Part shown: positions 1 to 5,968 of the stretch, in pieces | How positions within the stretch are numbered: position 1 is the stretch's first letter | How the letters are laid out: every line of letters begins with the position of its first letter | Assembly (NCBI GenBank): GCA_947500275.1 | Contig: CANMSW010000109.1 | Coordinates: 1 to 7,389, forward strand | Reading direction: 5' to 3' | From: Bacteriovoracaceae bacterium | GTDB lineage: Bacteria; Bdellovibrionota; UBA1018 | DNA length: 7,389 nucleotides | The notes under the pieces: generated by a model | Databases searched by the model: none | Seen by the model: the letters and a program-made list of their open reading frames with translations, nothing else | What the model was told of the DNA's origin: nothing | Made by a program: the position numbers and the translations under genes

Positions 1-208
1 ATCATCCCTGCGCCAGCACCCAAGCCAAAGCCCAGGCCCAGGCCCATCGGAGGCATCATCCCCATCGGTGGCATTCCTACGCCCATGCCTAATCCCATCG
101 GAGGTACCATTCCCATTGGAGGCATCATCCCTGCGCCAGCACCCAAGCCAAAGCCCAGGCCCATCGGAGGCATTCCTACGCCCATGCCCATTCCCATTGG
201 AGGCATGA
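1..208 (-). repeat. Nested in-frame direct repeats encoding PPMG/GMG modules
   Basis: Bases 1-56 and 124-173 are identical except for an extra 6 bases (CAGGCC) in the first copy. Further shared blocks are 71-89 with 170-188, and 107-125 with 188-206. Their changing offsets (123, 117, 99, 81) come from indels of 6 and 18 bases, all multiples of three, so the frame is kept. The 18-base difference corresponds to six codons of PPMGMM type. Third codon positions are also identical within blocks, which suggests recent duplication or slippage. The array continues beyond the left edge. Confidence 0.9.
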
Positions 209-974
209 TATAAGGTGCAAAACCAGCTTGCGCACCCCAAGCACCGTTTAATCCGGCGTTCGGCATGATATATCCATCGGGTCCCCAGGTTCCGCCTGCT
301 GCGAGTCCAGCTGCGGCACCAACGCCACCGGCTGCGCCCCACAGGCCGCCGTTCATTTGGAATCCACCGGAGGCGCCCAAGAGTCCACAATCCACGCACT
401 CGGCGCGAGCACTTGCGAGCTCCGCCCGCTTCTCCCGGAGCGCGTCTTCTTTACGATCAATTTGTCGCCCGAGAGTGCGCAGTTCCGCCCGAGCCGCGGC
501 CCGATCAGTTTCCAAGCGAACCACGCCACAGCTTTGAACCGCTTCCTGACAGGCAACGCTCACGCGACGATCTTCAGCGAGACGCACGTTCAAGGAGTTC
601 AAAGTGACGCAAGCGCCAGATCCAACACTGACACTCGTCGGAGCAGCGCGACCTACTTTTTGCCAATCAGCGTCCGTACAGGAACCCGCGGAAGGCAAAC
701 ACACTGCGTGGCATTCCCCAGGGTAGCTCTCGAGTGCATCGCGCTCATTCAAGTCTTCGAGGCGATCTTCGAGGTCCTTTTGCCGGTCCTTCAAATCATC
801 CAGCTGATCATCCAAACGATCGGCTTCATCCCGGAGTTCGCGAACGTCCTCTTTGTCCGAAGCTTGAGCAACCGTCGACAGGGCGAAAGCTCCGCCCATC
901 AATGCCGCCATCAGTGCGGCACTCATGGCCATAGCCATCGGGGGCATCGCCCCCATGAAATTCATCTTTTTCAT
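1..974 (-). CDS. Secreted Met/Gly/Pro-rich repeat protein with coiled coils (C-terminus cut by window edge)
   Basis: I do not recognise this family. The frame is open from an ATG at 974 to the left edge, giving 324 visible residues and no stop. Residues 1-38 look like a Sec signal peptide (MKK start, hydrophobic stretch, likely cut after VAQA) with nine Met in the first 26 residues, including MPPMAMAM. Residues 40-80 are a charged, heptad-like coiled coil rich in Asp, Leu and Arg. Residues 85-150 hold six Cys (88, 92, 99, 122, 142, 149). A second coiled coil spans about 151-193 and ends in a CVDC pair (193, 196), so eight Cys could form disulfides. From 197 on the chain is Gly/Ala-rich, and from 258 it becomes nested repeats of PPMG, GMGMGVGMPPMG and FGLGAGAGM. 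A GGAGAG ribosome site lies 7 bases upstream. The gene has its own leader after the helicase terminator. Export to the periplasm or surface is inferred. A structural, envelope or metal-binding (Met-motif) role is only a guess. Confidence 0.85.
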   Translation of the reverse strand, partial: MKKMNFMGAMPPMAMAMSAALMAALMGGAFALSTVAQASDKEDVRELRDEADRLDDQLDDLKDRQKDLEDRLEDLNERDALESYPGECHAVCLPSAGSCTDADWQKVGRAAPTSVSVGSGACVTLNSLNVRLAEDRRVSVACQEAVQSCGVVRLETDRAAARAELRTLGRQIDRKEDALREKRAELASARAECVDCGLLGASGGFQMNGGLWGAAGGVGAAAGLAAGGTWGPDGYIMPNAGLNGAWGAQAGFAPYIMPPMGMGMGVGMPPMGLGFGLGAGAGMMPPMGMVPPMGLGMGVGMPPMGMMPPMGLGLGFGLGAGAGM

Positions 975-981
975 AACACTA

Positions 982-987
982 CTCTCC
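982..987 (-). promoter_or_regulatory. Ribosome binding site GGAGAG of the Met-rich protein gene
   Basis: GGAGAG on the minus strand lies 7 bases before the ATG at 974. This fixes the start at the MKK residue rather than at the in-frame Met codons 4, 7 or 10. Confidence 0.75.
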
Positions 988-1020
988 ATCGTTTTGAGAC
1001 CGACCCTCCGAATCCCTGTC

Positions 1021-1043
1021 GACTCAAGGACCACCCTTGAATC
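1021..1043 (-). promoter_or_regulatory. 9-bp leader hairpin upstream of the Met-rich protein gene
   Basis: Minus-strand GATTCAAGG pairs with CCTTGAGTC around a GTGGT loop: nine pairs including one G-U. It ends 46 bases before the start codon. No U-tract follows, so it is not an ordinary terminator; it would sit in the 5' untranslated leader. A role in mRNA stability or translation is inference only. Confidence 0.4.
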
Positions 1044-1096
1044 GTCTCTCTCTCAAATCAGGGACTCGCGTTTCAGTCTTGATTCCCAGCCCCATA

Positions 1097-1110
1097 GATC
1101 CTCCAGGATC
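1097..1110 (-). other. Small inverted repeat GATCC-tetraloop-GGATC in the leader region
   Basis: A perfect 5-bp stem with a 4-base loop (TGGA on the minus strand). It is short, with a T-run before rather than after it on the minus strand, so it does not look like a terminator. It may be part of the leader structure or chance. Confidence 0.25.
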
Positions 1111-1292
1111 AAAAAGGGATGAGCCTCAAAAAGAGTGTGTCTTACCTGACACGTATACTCAAGTATTATTTGGTGACTTTTTGGCTCTAGGCATAACTCT
1201 ATGAAATTAATGGGCTAATTAGAAATAAAGGGATGCAACTGGAGCAGAAATACCCCCATTCCCACTCCGAAAACAGGGGCCCACTCGGTGTT

Positions 1293-1313
1293 AAAAAAGC
1301 CCTCACGGGCCCC
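1293..1313 (-). terminator. Intrinsic terminator after the DEAD-box helicase gene
   Basis: Directly after the helicase TAA, the minus strand reads GCCC-GTGA-GGGC followed by six T. The 4-bp GC core (1310-1307 with 1302-1299) can extend through G-U and A-U pairs to about nine pairs. Stem plus U-tract is the classic Rho-independent layout. It would close the operon that begins at or before feoB. Confidence 0.75.
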
Positions 1314-2885
1314 TTAATCTACCGGGAACACCGTGCTGCGAAGGGATCGACGTGGCCCAAGGGAAGCGAGCTCCGCTGCTACTTTTCGCTCTAGATCGTT
1401 CACCACGGGCTTCGACTCCCGAACAACGGGTGCCTCAATCGCGGCAACGCGAGCCAAGGGTTTTGGGAGCACTTTCACTTTCGGCGCCACATCCTTCACG
1501 GCCTCGATGGCTGAAGGCGCCAAATCCACGTTCGATTCCGCAGGTACCGCTTCCGATCCCTGCTCGTCTGAACGACTGCTTCCGACCTGAATCACGGGAA
1601 TGGCTCTCTTGATGAGCCGCTCAATTTCCTTGAGGATCTCACGATCTTTGCGGTGACTAGTCACGAGCGAAGTTGCCAGACCCGAAGCCCCTGCACGGCC
1701 GGTTCGGCCAATTCGGTGGACATAATCTTCCGCAACCATAGGAAGATCGTAATTGATCACGTGGGCGACACCCTCAATGTGAAGGCCTCGCGCGGCCACA
1801 TCCGTCGCAACCAAAATCCGATGCACGCCTTTTTTGAAGTCCGAGAGGGCTTCCTCGCGCTGATTCTGAGCCCGGTCTGAGCTGATATACGTCACTTCAT
1901 GAAAACCCATGCGATGGACATTCAAGAAGACTTTTTTCGCGAGATCTTTTGAGCGCGTAAAAATGATCGTGCTGCCTTGGACTTCCGATAAAAGCTTCCG
2001 CAGCGCCGAACTTTTCCCATCTTCGCGAACCTGCACCAAGCGCTGCTCAATCGTCGTCGCACTGGCGTTGGTGCGCCCCACCATAATGCGCTCGGGCTCG
2101 TGTAAAATCTTGCGGGCAAGTTTTTCAACCGGGGGCGGAAAAGTAGCTGAAAAAAGCATGGTTTGGCGGTTCTGCGGTAGATCATCAAAAACACGATTGA
2201 TCTGCGTCGAGAACCCCATGTCCAACATTCGATCGGCTTCATCCAGAACAACTACCTCGATGAACTCGAGCCAAATGTTTCCACGTTCCAGGTGATCACA
2301 GAGGCGCCCCGGGGTGGCGACAATGATTTGCGGATAGGTCGCCAAAGCTTGAGTGTCGAGGCGCATATCAACGCCACCGATCAACACGGCCGACCGAACT
2401 CCCATCGGCCCACCGAAAGTCCGAATCGTCTCTTCAATCTGCTGGGCGATCTCGCGGGTAGGCGCTAGGACCAGGCCGTAAGTTCCTTCGCGACCTTTGA
2501 AGCGCTCCACCATGGGCAGAACGAAACTTGCTGTCTTCCCTGTTCCGGTTTGCGCCGAAGCAATGAGGTCACGGCCATCTAACGCAAGAGGAATCGATCG
2601 TGCCTGAACCGGGGTCGCTTTTTCGTAGCCCTGGCTCTTCACGACCGCCAAGACATCTTCTGACAGTCCGAGCTGATCCCATGCGTCTGGAACCGGCGCA
2701 TCTGCGGCATCCGTCCCGTCTGCCGGTTTCGCCGCTGGAGCATCCGAAGCGCTCTCCACTGTGGGTGCGGCGACCGTAACCGTAGATTCGTCGGTGGGAG
2801 GTGTTTGCACAACTCCGTCCGCTTGAAGGTCGGTTTCAGGGATTGAAGGGATTTCTAAATCTTTTTGGGAATTCTCTTGAGGCAT
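1314..2885 (-). CDS. DEAD-box ATP-dependent RNA helicase (RhlE/RhlB type)
   Basis: This 523-residue protein should unwind or remodel short RNA duplexes using ATP in the cytoplasm. All DEAD-box motifs are present: Q motif around 70-94 (ATPVQ), motif I AQTGTGKT (111-118), Ia PTREIAQQ (142-149), TPGR (191-194), DEAD (215-218), SAT (246-248), IIFTRS (307-312), motif V TDVAARGLHI (361-370) and motif VI HRIGRTGRAG (390-399). The two RecA-like lobes cover about 68-430. Motif V reads ARGLHI where most relatives have ARGLDI or ARGIDI; E. coli RhlB also has His there. The loop usually written HGD is SSD (335-337). A disordered acidic, Ala/Pro-rich extension (1-67) precedes the core. The tail (431-523) is Ala/Val/Glu/Lys-rich and lacks the strongly basic or RGG tail common in RhlE. 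No in-frame alternative start lies between the ATG and an upstream stop. The Shine-Dalgarno GGGAGG is 15 bases away, which is long. The subfamily and RNA target cannot be settled from sequence alone. Confidence 0.96.
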   Translation of the reverse strand: MPQENSQKDLEIPSIPETDLQADGVVQTPPTDESTVTVAAPTVESASDAPAAKPADGTDAADAPVPDAWDQLGLSEDVLAVVKSQGYEKATPVQARSIPLALDGRDLIASAQTGTGKTASFVLPMVERFKGREGTYGLVLAPTREIAQQIEETIRTFGGPMGVRSAVLIGGVDMRLDTQALATYPQIIVATPGRLCDHLERGNIWLEFIEVVVLDEADRMLDMGFSTQINRVFDDLPQNRQTMLFSATFPPPVEKLARKILHEPERIMVGRTNASATTIEQRLVQVREDGKSSALRKLLSEVQGSTIIFTRSKDLAKKVFLNVHRMGFHEVTYISSDRAQNQREEALSDFKKGVHRILVATDVAARGLHIEGVAHVINYDLPMVAEDYVHRIGRTGRAGASGLATSLVTSHRKDREILKEIERLIKRAIPVIQVGSSRSDEQGSEAVPAESNVDLAPSAIEAVKDVAPKVKVLPKPLARVAAIEAPVVRESKPVVNDLERKVAAELASLGPRRSLRSTVFPVD

Positions 2886-2891
2886 CGGGCC

Positions 2892-2905
2892 GGAGTTTCG
2901 CCTCC
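2892..2905 (-). promoter_or_regulatory. Hairpin overlapping the distant Shine-Dalgarno of the helicase gene
   Basis: On the minus strand the only good Shine-Dalgarno, GGGAGG (2906-2901), is 15 bases before the helicase ATG. Its GGAG can pair with CTCC (2895-2892) around a GCGAAA loop. The short stem could hide the ribosome site, but four pairs is weak and could be chance. Confidence 0.25.
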
Positions 2906-2950
2906 CAGCGCGTCAGGAGCAAGCCTGAATTGGACCCGGACACAGGTAAA

Positions 2951-3769
2951 TCAACGGTTGCTCGAGTTTTTCCTCGATGCCCCCCCTAATCGGTAGACTT
3001 GATCGGGCTCGGCGAGCTTCCAGCGGGGGTCAACCTTGGTCAGTTTCGCCCAATCCCGAGTCAAACCGGCCCGTTCGTAACGAGAAACATGGGTGAGCAC
3101 AATCGACCGAGGTGCAGTGGCTCCCCATTCTCCCTGCCAAGCGGCCCGAAGAGTCACAAGGTCGGCATGCGAGGGCGCCCTCGGCTTTCGCCAAAAACAC
3201 TCCTGAAAATGCAAATCGACCCCTGAAACCAAACGGCAAACGTCCGAGGTGATCTGCCCATCTCCACTGACCGAAAAGGACCGCCCCTGAGGGAGTTCAA
3301 ACCGAATTGCATGATTCAGTACGGAATGGGTCGTCCGGGCGCCCTGCATCCTGATCTCGGACGTGCCGAGCTGCAATTCCAGCGGACGATTCGCTTCTAG
3401 AACCCTGAAATGAAGATCAAAGGGGAGCTTCTTCAGCATCCCCGGATACCCAAGCTGCAACGCGGAGCTGATCCACTTTTCGGTGCCCCGAGGACCAATC
3501 ATATCAAGTGAGCGTGTGCGTTTTTCTTCCCAAAAACGAGTCAGTAACGGGACGATCCCGAGAGCATGATCCCCGTGCAAATGGGTAAAACAAACCGCGT
3601 CGAGTTTCTGATGACGGTTGTTCCGCCAAAGCCGCTCGGGCACCTGATATCCGCAGTCCACCAGCAGAGACGGATGGCGCTTTGACTCTAATAAGAAAGA
3701 AGTATTTCCGAGACCGCTGCCATCAAAAGCTTCGCCACAACCTAAGACTCGAACTTGGAAGCTCATCAC
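2951..3769 (-). CDS. Metallo-beta-lactamase-fold hydrolase, RNase Z/AtsA-like
   Basis: A soluble 272-residue enzyme of the metallo-beta-lactamase superfamily, closest in pattern to the RNase Z/arylsulfatase AtsA branch (two-zinc phosphodiesterases and related hydrolases). Visible features are the N-terminal strand RVLGCGEAF with GNTSFLL (7-27), LLVDCG (35-40), the metal motif THLHGDH (62-68), a further His in TTHS (148), Asp in SGDG (170; family usually SGDT), PSHADL (199-204) and the final His in LTHVS (225-229). All expected zinc ligands are therefore present. It is shorter than bacterial RNase Z (about 300 or more), and I cannot find the glycine/proline-rich exosite arm that grips tRNA, so tRNA 3'-end cleavage is possible but unproven. 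The start is either GTG at 3769 or the adjacent ATG at 3766. A strong GGGGAGGG ribosome site lies within the end of mnmC. The mnmC stop is 1 base from the GTG, implying one transcript and coupled translation. Confidence 0.88.
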   Translation of the reverse strand: MMSFQVRVLGCGEAFDGSGLGNTSFLLESKRHPSLLVDCGYQVPERLWRNNRHQKLDAVCFTHLHGDHALGIVPLLTRFWEEKRTRSLDMIGPRGTEKWISSALQLGYPGMLKKLPFDLHFRVLEANRPLELQLGTSEIRMQGARTTHSVLNHAIRFELPQGRSFSVSGDGQITSDVCRLVSGVDLHFQECFWRKPRAPSHADLVTLRAAWQGEWGATAPRSIVLTHVSRYERAGLTRDWAKLTKVDPRWKLAEPDQVYRLGGASRKNSSNR

Positions 3770-3770
3770 C

Positions 3771-5759
3771 CTAACCCTCCCCTTTTCGGAGCGCTCGCAG
3801 AAGGAATCGCGCCGGACTTAAACGCTCTCGTAAGTCGTCATCGACGACTGAGGGCTCGGCAAACATTTCGGCCATCAGAATGCGGGTGGCAAGAGGGATA
3901 TAGGTGATACCGCGAGATCCGAATCCAGTCAGAACATAGAGCCCGTCTTGAACTTTCGGTTTCGACGGTCGGTCCGCCGCCTTCGCCTTGCCCCGAAAAA
4001 AACGAGGATACTCGCGGAAATAAAATTCAGAATCAGGAACCACACCCACAACAGGGAGCTTATCACTTGTTGTGCAACGAAACGCGACTCGCCCTGCACT
4101 CGGGTTGAAGGCCGTCTCGTCCGAAAAAACTTCCTCTCCCAAATCCGCGCGGATCTTCTCGATGAGCTGTAAATTTTTAACAGGATCGAGAACGGTCGAA
4201 TCATCTTTCAGATCGAACGTGGCCCCCAAAACTGCATTCATGTCACCACTGGGGCAAAGGTATTCTTGCGCAACGATTGGTTGATTCAGCCGCCCAGAAC
4301 CGATTCCAGAAACCGGATACTCAGTGATTTGCCCCCGCAGGGGATTAAGACCCAGAAAGCGAGTTTGCTCAAAGTGCATGCTCTCATTCGCACCTGCGAT
4401 CACGACCGCGTCGAACTCTTCGCCGGCAACAACCCACGCGCCCTGAACAGTCCGACTTAAAGAAGACACTTCCGTACCAAGGTGAAACTTTACTTTGCCG
4501 TTCGCCTCGTTCAGGAGACCCGCACCTAAAGTCGAGGGCCTCAGCCAACCTGAAGCCGAATGCCGAGTGACTGGCTTCGGGCAACGAAAACCGAGCCAAG
4601 CCTCCGACTCTTGAGGTGAAAGCACACGAGTGAAATCTTCTGCCAATCCCAGGCGCTCAATTGCGCGCTGATATCGGAGCTCATCGTCGCTCGAAACGAG
4701 AACCTCGACCACTCCCGTACGTTCACCCAAGAAACCGGGCAAACTCGAAAAAAAATCCCACCGAGAGTTCAATGCTGAAAGCGCCTGCAAAGCAAAACCA
4801 GACGTTTCGCTTTCCCCCGCCGAAAGGTAGGGCATGAAGATTCCGCCCGGATTTCCTGACGCTTCTTGAAGGGGCGCCGCCCTCCGATCGAAGAGAGCAA
4901 CCGTTGCCCCGCGCTGAATCAATTCATAGGTTGCCATACAACCTGCGAGACCTGCTCCGATCACGGCGACTCTCAAGCGAGAATCATCCTCGCGCTGAAC
5001 TGCATGAGGCCTTGGAACGTAGGAATGAGGACGAGCCCGCTCTTGCATCTCGTCGCGGTGGGGCTTCACGCCCACAAGCATCTCGCGCTTTCGACCAAAG
5101 CCTTTCCGTTTCGAAAGCGTGAAATCGCCACTTTTCAGAACAAGCTTAGCCGATGCGGCAACTGAAAACGTCGCCACGGTCGTGCCCGCGCGCGAGTGAG
5201 CATCGAGCCCCTTCCCTATCTGCTCGCCCCACATGGTTTCATTTTTCGAAGGCGCAAACCCGTCCAGAAACCACGCATCGGCCGTGAATGAAGTTTCGGA
5301 AAGGTAATTCTCAACGGAGCCTAAATAGAGATGGAGCGTCGTCCGGAATTCCGGAAAATCAATCGTGTGCAATCCGTGAACAGGGAGCGGCAACCGCTTC
5401 AAGAGCAGCTCCGAAAAGCGAGCAAGCTCGGGAAAAAAAGCCAGCGCCTGGGCGTGGTCCTTCGTAGTTAACGGAAAAAGCTCACACGAGAAGAAGTGAA
5501 GCCATCCGTCCGGATGCAGGTCTCGCGAAGCATCCCAGTGTTTCAAAGTGGTCAGAAAATTCAGCCCCGTCCCGAACCCCAGTTCGGCAAGCGTAAAACG
5601 GCGCACGGACTCCCATCGAGCGGGCAAGTCATTCCCCGCCAGAAACACGTACTCAGTCTCAGCGAGCCCCCCCTCTGGGGAGAAGTAGATATCGTCGAAC
5701 TCTTCCGAGAACGGAATACCGCCCTCTAAAAAACGAATGCGTGCCGAGCGGATCTTCAT
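3771..5759 (-). CDS. mnmC: Bifunctional tRNA mnm5(s2)U34 biosynthesis protein MnmC
   Basis: MnmC finishes the wobble-uridine modification begun by MnmE/MnmG. Its C-terminal FAD domain removes the carboxymethyl group from cmnm5(s2)U34 to give nm5, and its N-terminal SAM-dependent domain methylates that to mnm5. Residues are counted from the ATG at 5759 (662 residues, close to the 668 of E. coli). The N-terminal half shows EEFDDIYFS and TEYVFLAGN, then the SAM-binding ELGFGTGLNFL (59-69) and the family signature DAWFLDGFAPSKN (161-173). The second half begins with the dinucleotide-binding VAVIGAGLAG (264-273), then ASGNPGGIFMPYLS (300-313), and ends with TGFGSRG (611-617). Both active halves look intact. 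A TTG five codons upstream is also in frame, but the ATG is preferred. It aligns with the E. coli start and overlaps the upstream gene's stop as ATGA, which explains the missing Shine-Dalgarno through translational coupling. MnmE and MnmG are not in this window. Confidence 0.96.
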   Translation of the reverse strand: MKIRSARIRFLEGGIPFSEEFDDIYFSPEGGLAETEYVFLAGNDLPARWESVRRFTLAELGFGTGLNFLTTLKHWDASRDLHPDGWLHFFSCELFPLTTKDHAQALAFFPELARFSELLLKRLPLPVHGLHTIDFPEFRTTLHLYLGSVENYLSETSFTADAWFLDGFAPSKNETMWGEQIGKGLDAHSRAGTTVATFSVAASAKLVLKSGDFTLSKRKGFGRKREMLVGVKPHRDEMQERARPHSYVPRPHAVQREDDSRLRVAVIGAGLAGCMATYELIQRGATVALFDRRAAPLQEASGNPGGIFMPYLSAGESETSGFALQALSALNSRWDFFSSLPGFLGERTGVVEVLVSSDDELRYQRAIERLGLAEDFTRVLSPQESEAWLGFRCPKPVTRHSASGWLRPSTLGAGLLNEANGKVKFHLGTEVSSLSRTVQGAWVVAGEEFDAVVIAGANESMHFEQTRFLGLNPLRGQITEYPVSGIGSGRLNQPIVAQEYLCPSGDMNAVLGATFDLKDDSTVLDPVKNLQLIEKIRADLGEEVFSDETAFNPSAGRVAFRCTTSDKLPVVGVVPDSEFYFREYPRFFRGKAKAADRPSKPKVQDGLYVLTGFGSRGITYIPLATRILMAEMFAEPSVVDDDLRERLSPARFLLRALRKGEG
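3775..3782 (-). promoter_or_regulatory. Ribosome binding site GGGGAGGG for the MBL-fold hydrolase
   Basis: A purine-rich GGGGAGGG sits inside the last codons of mnmC. From its GGAGG core there are 6 bases to the GTG start and 9 to the ATG start, so it does not decide between them but supports re-initiation right after the mnmC stop. Confidence 0.65.
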
Positions 5760-5965
5760 GGCTTTGGGTGGCAATTCTGGTGCGTCGATTTCTTAAAGGG
5801 AAATGCAAAATTTCGGGCGCTCATGGCCCATCTTACCCGGCCCCGCTTCAATAGAAAAAGGGAGAGCGGATGCGCGGCGCGCCTGAATACGGGATGAAAA
5901 ACCGAGCGCCAAGCAACCCAGGACACAATCAACAGCGCGATCCACTCCTGAAGCCGCTCCGACAT
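5756..5965 (-). CDS. Small single-span membrane protein next to FeoB (candidate Feo accessory protein)
   Basis: A 69-residue protein of no family I can name with certainty. It starts 3 bases after the feoB stop, and its TGA overlaps the mnmC ATG as ATGA. This packing on both sides is strong evidence that it is translated. Residues 7-23 (EWIALLIVSWVAWRSVF) form one membrane span, followed by PVFRR and a strongly basic segment (28-59), so the C-terminus is expected in the cytoplasm. The tail ends THQNCHPKP, with a single Cys (65) flanked by His 62 and 66. Many bacteria carry a short single-span protein right after feoB (for example FeoB-associated Cys-rich proteins or DUF6587-type proteins). 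The position and topology match, but the Cys cluster typical of those is reduced to one Cys with His here. A role in assisting FeoB is therefore inferred from context. A GGGG stretch 7 bases before the ATG may serve as a weak ribosome site. Confidence 0.7.
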   Translation of the reverse strand: MSERLQEWIALLIVSWVAWRSVFHPVFRRAAHPLSLFLLKRGRVRWAMSARNFAFPFKKSTHQNCHPKP

Positions 5966-5968
5966 CGA

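Larger units (their letters stand above)
975..1313 (-). other. 339-base intergenic leader/promoter region of the Met-rich protein gene
   Basis: This gap separates the helicase stop from the Met-rich gene. Reading on the minus strand it holds the helicase terminator (1293-1313), then an AT-rich stretch (about 1141-1250) that is the likeliest promoter zone, then two hairpin-capable segments (1097-1110 and 1021-1043), then the ribosome site. An AATAAT hexamer (about 1166-1171) could be a -10 box, but I find no convincing -35 box at normal spacing, so I do not call a specific promoter. I see no supported reading frame and no tRNA or known riboswitch signature here. Confidence 0.5.

Noticed and set aside
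1..208. Direct repeats resembling a CRISPR or other non-coding repeat array
   Set aside because: The repeats are contiguous, of variable unit length and translate in one frame into PPMG/GMG modules of the signal-peptide-bearing protein; there are no unique spacers of constant size.
357..1040. Plus-strand open frame of 227 codons
   Set aside because: It lies opposite the Met-rich gene. The minus-strand frame has a ribosome site, a signal peptide and coherent domains, while the plus-strand product has no recognisable features.
1141..1250. A specific sigma-70 promoter for the Met-rich gene
   Set aside because: AATAAT and TATACG hexamers occur, but none has a good -35 partner at 16-18 bases, so only a likely promoter zone is stated.
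1909..2295. Plus-strand frame of 128 codons inside the helicase gene
   Set aside because: It is the antisense shadow of the conserved helicase core; no ribosome site or domain supports it.
5757..5774. TTG at 5774 as the mnmC start
   Set aside because: It has no ribosome site. The ATG at 5759 matches the family N-terminus and forms an ATGA overlap with the upstream gene.
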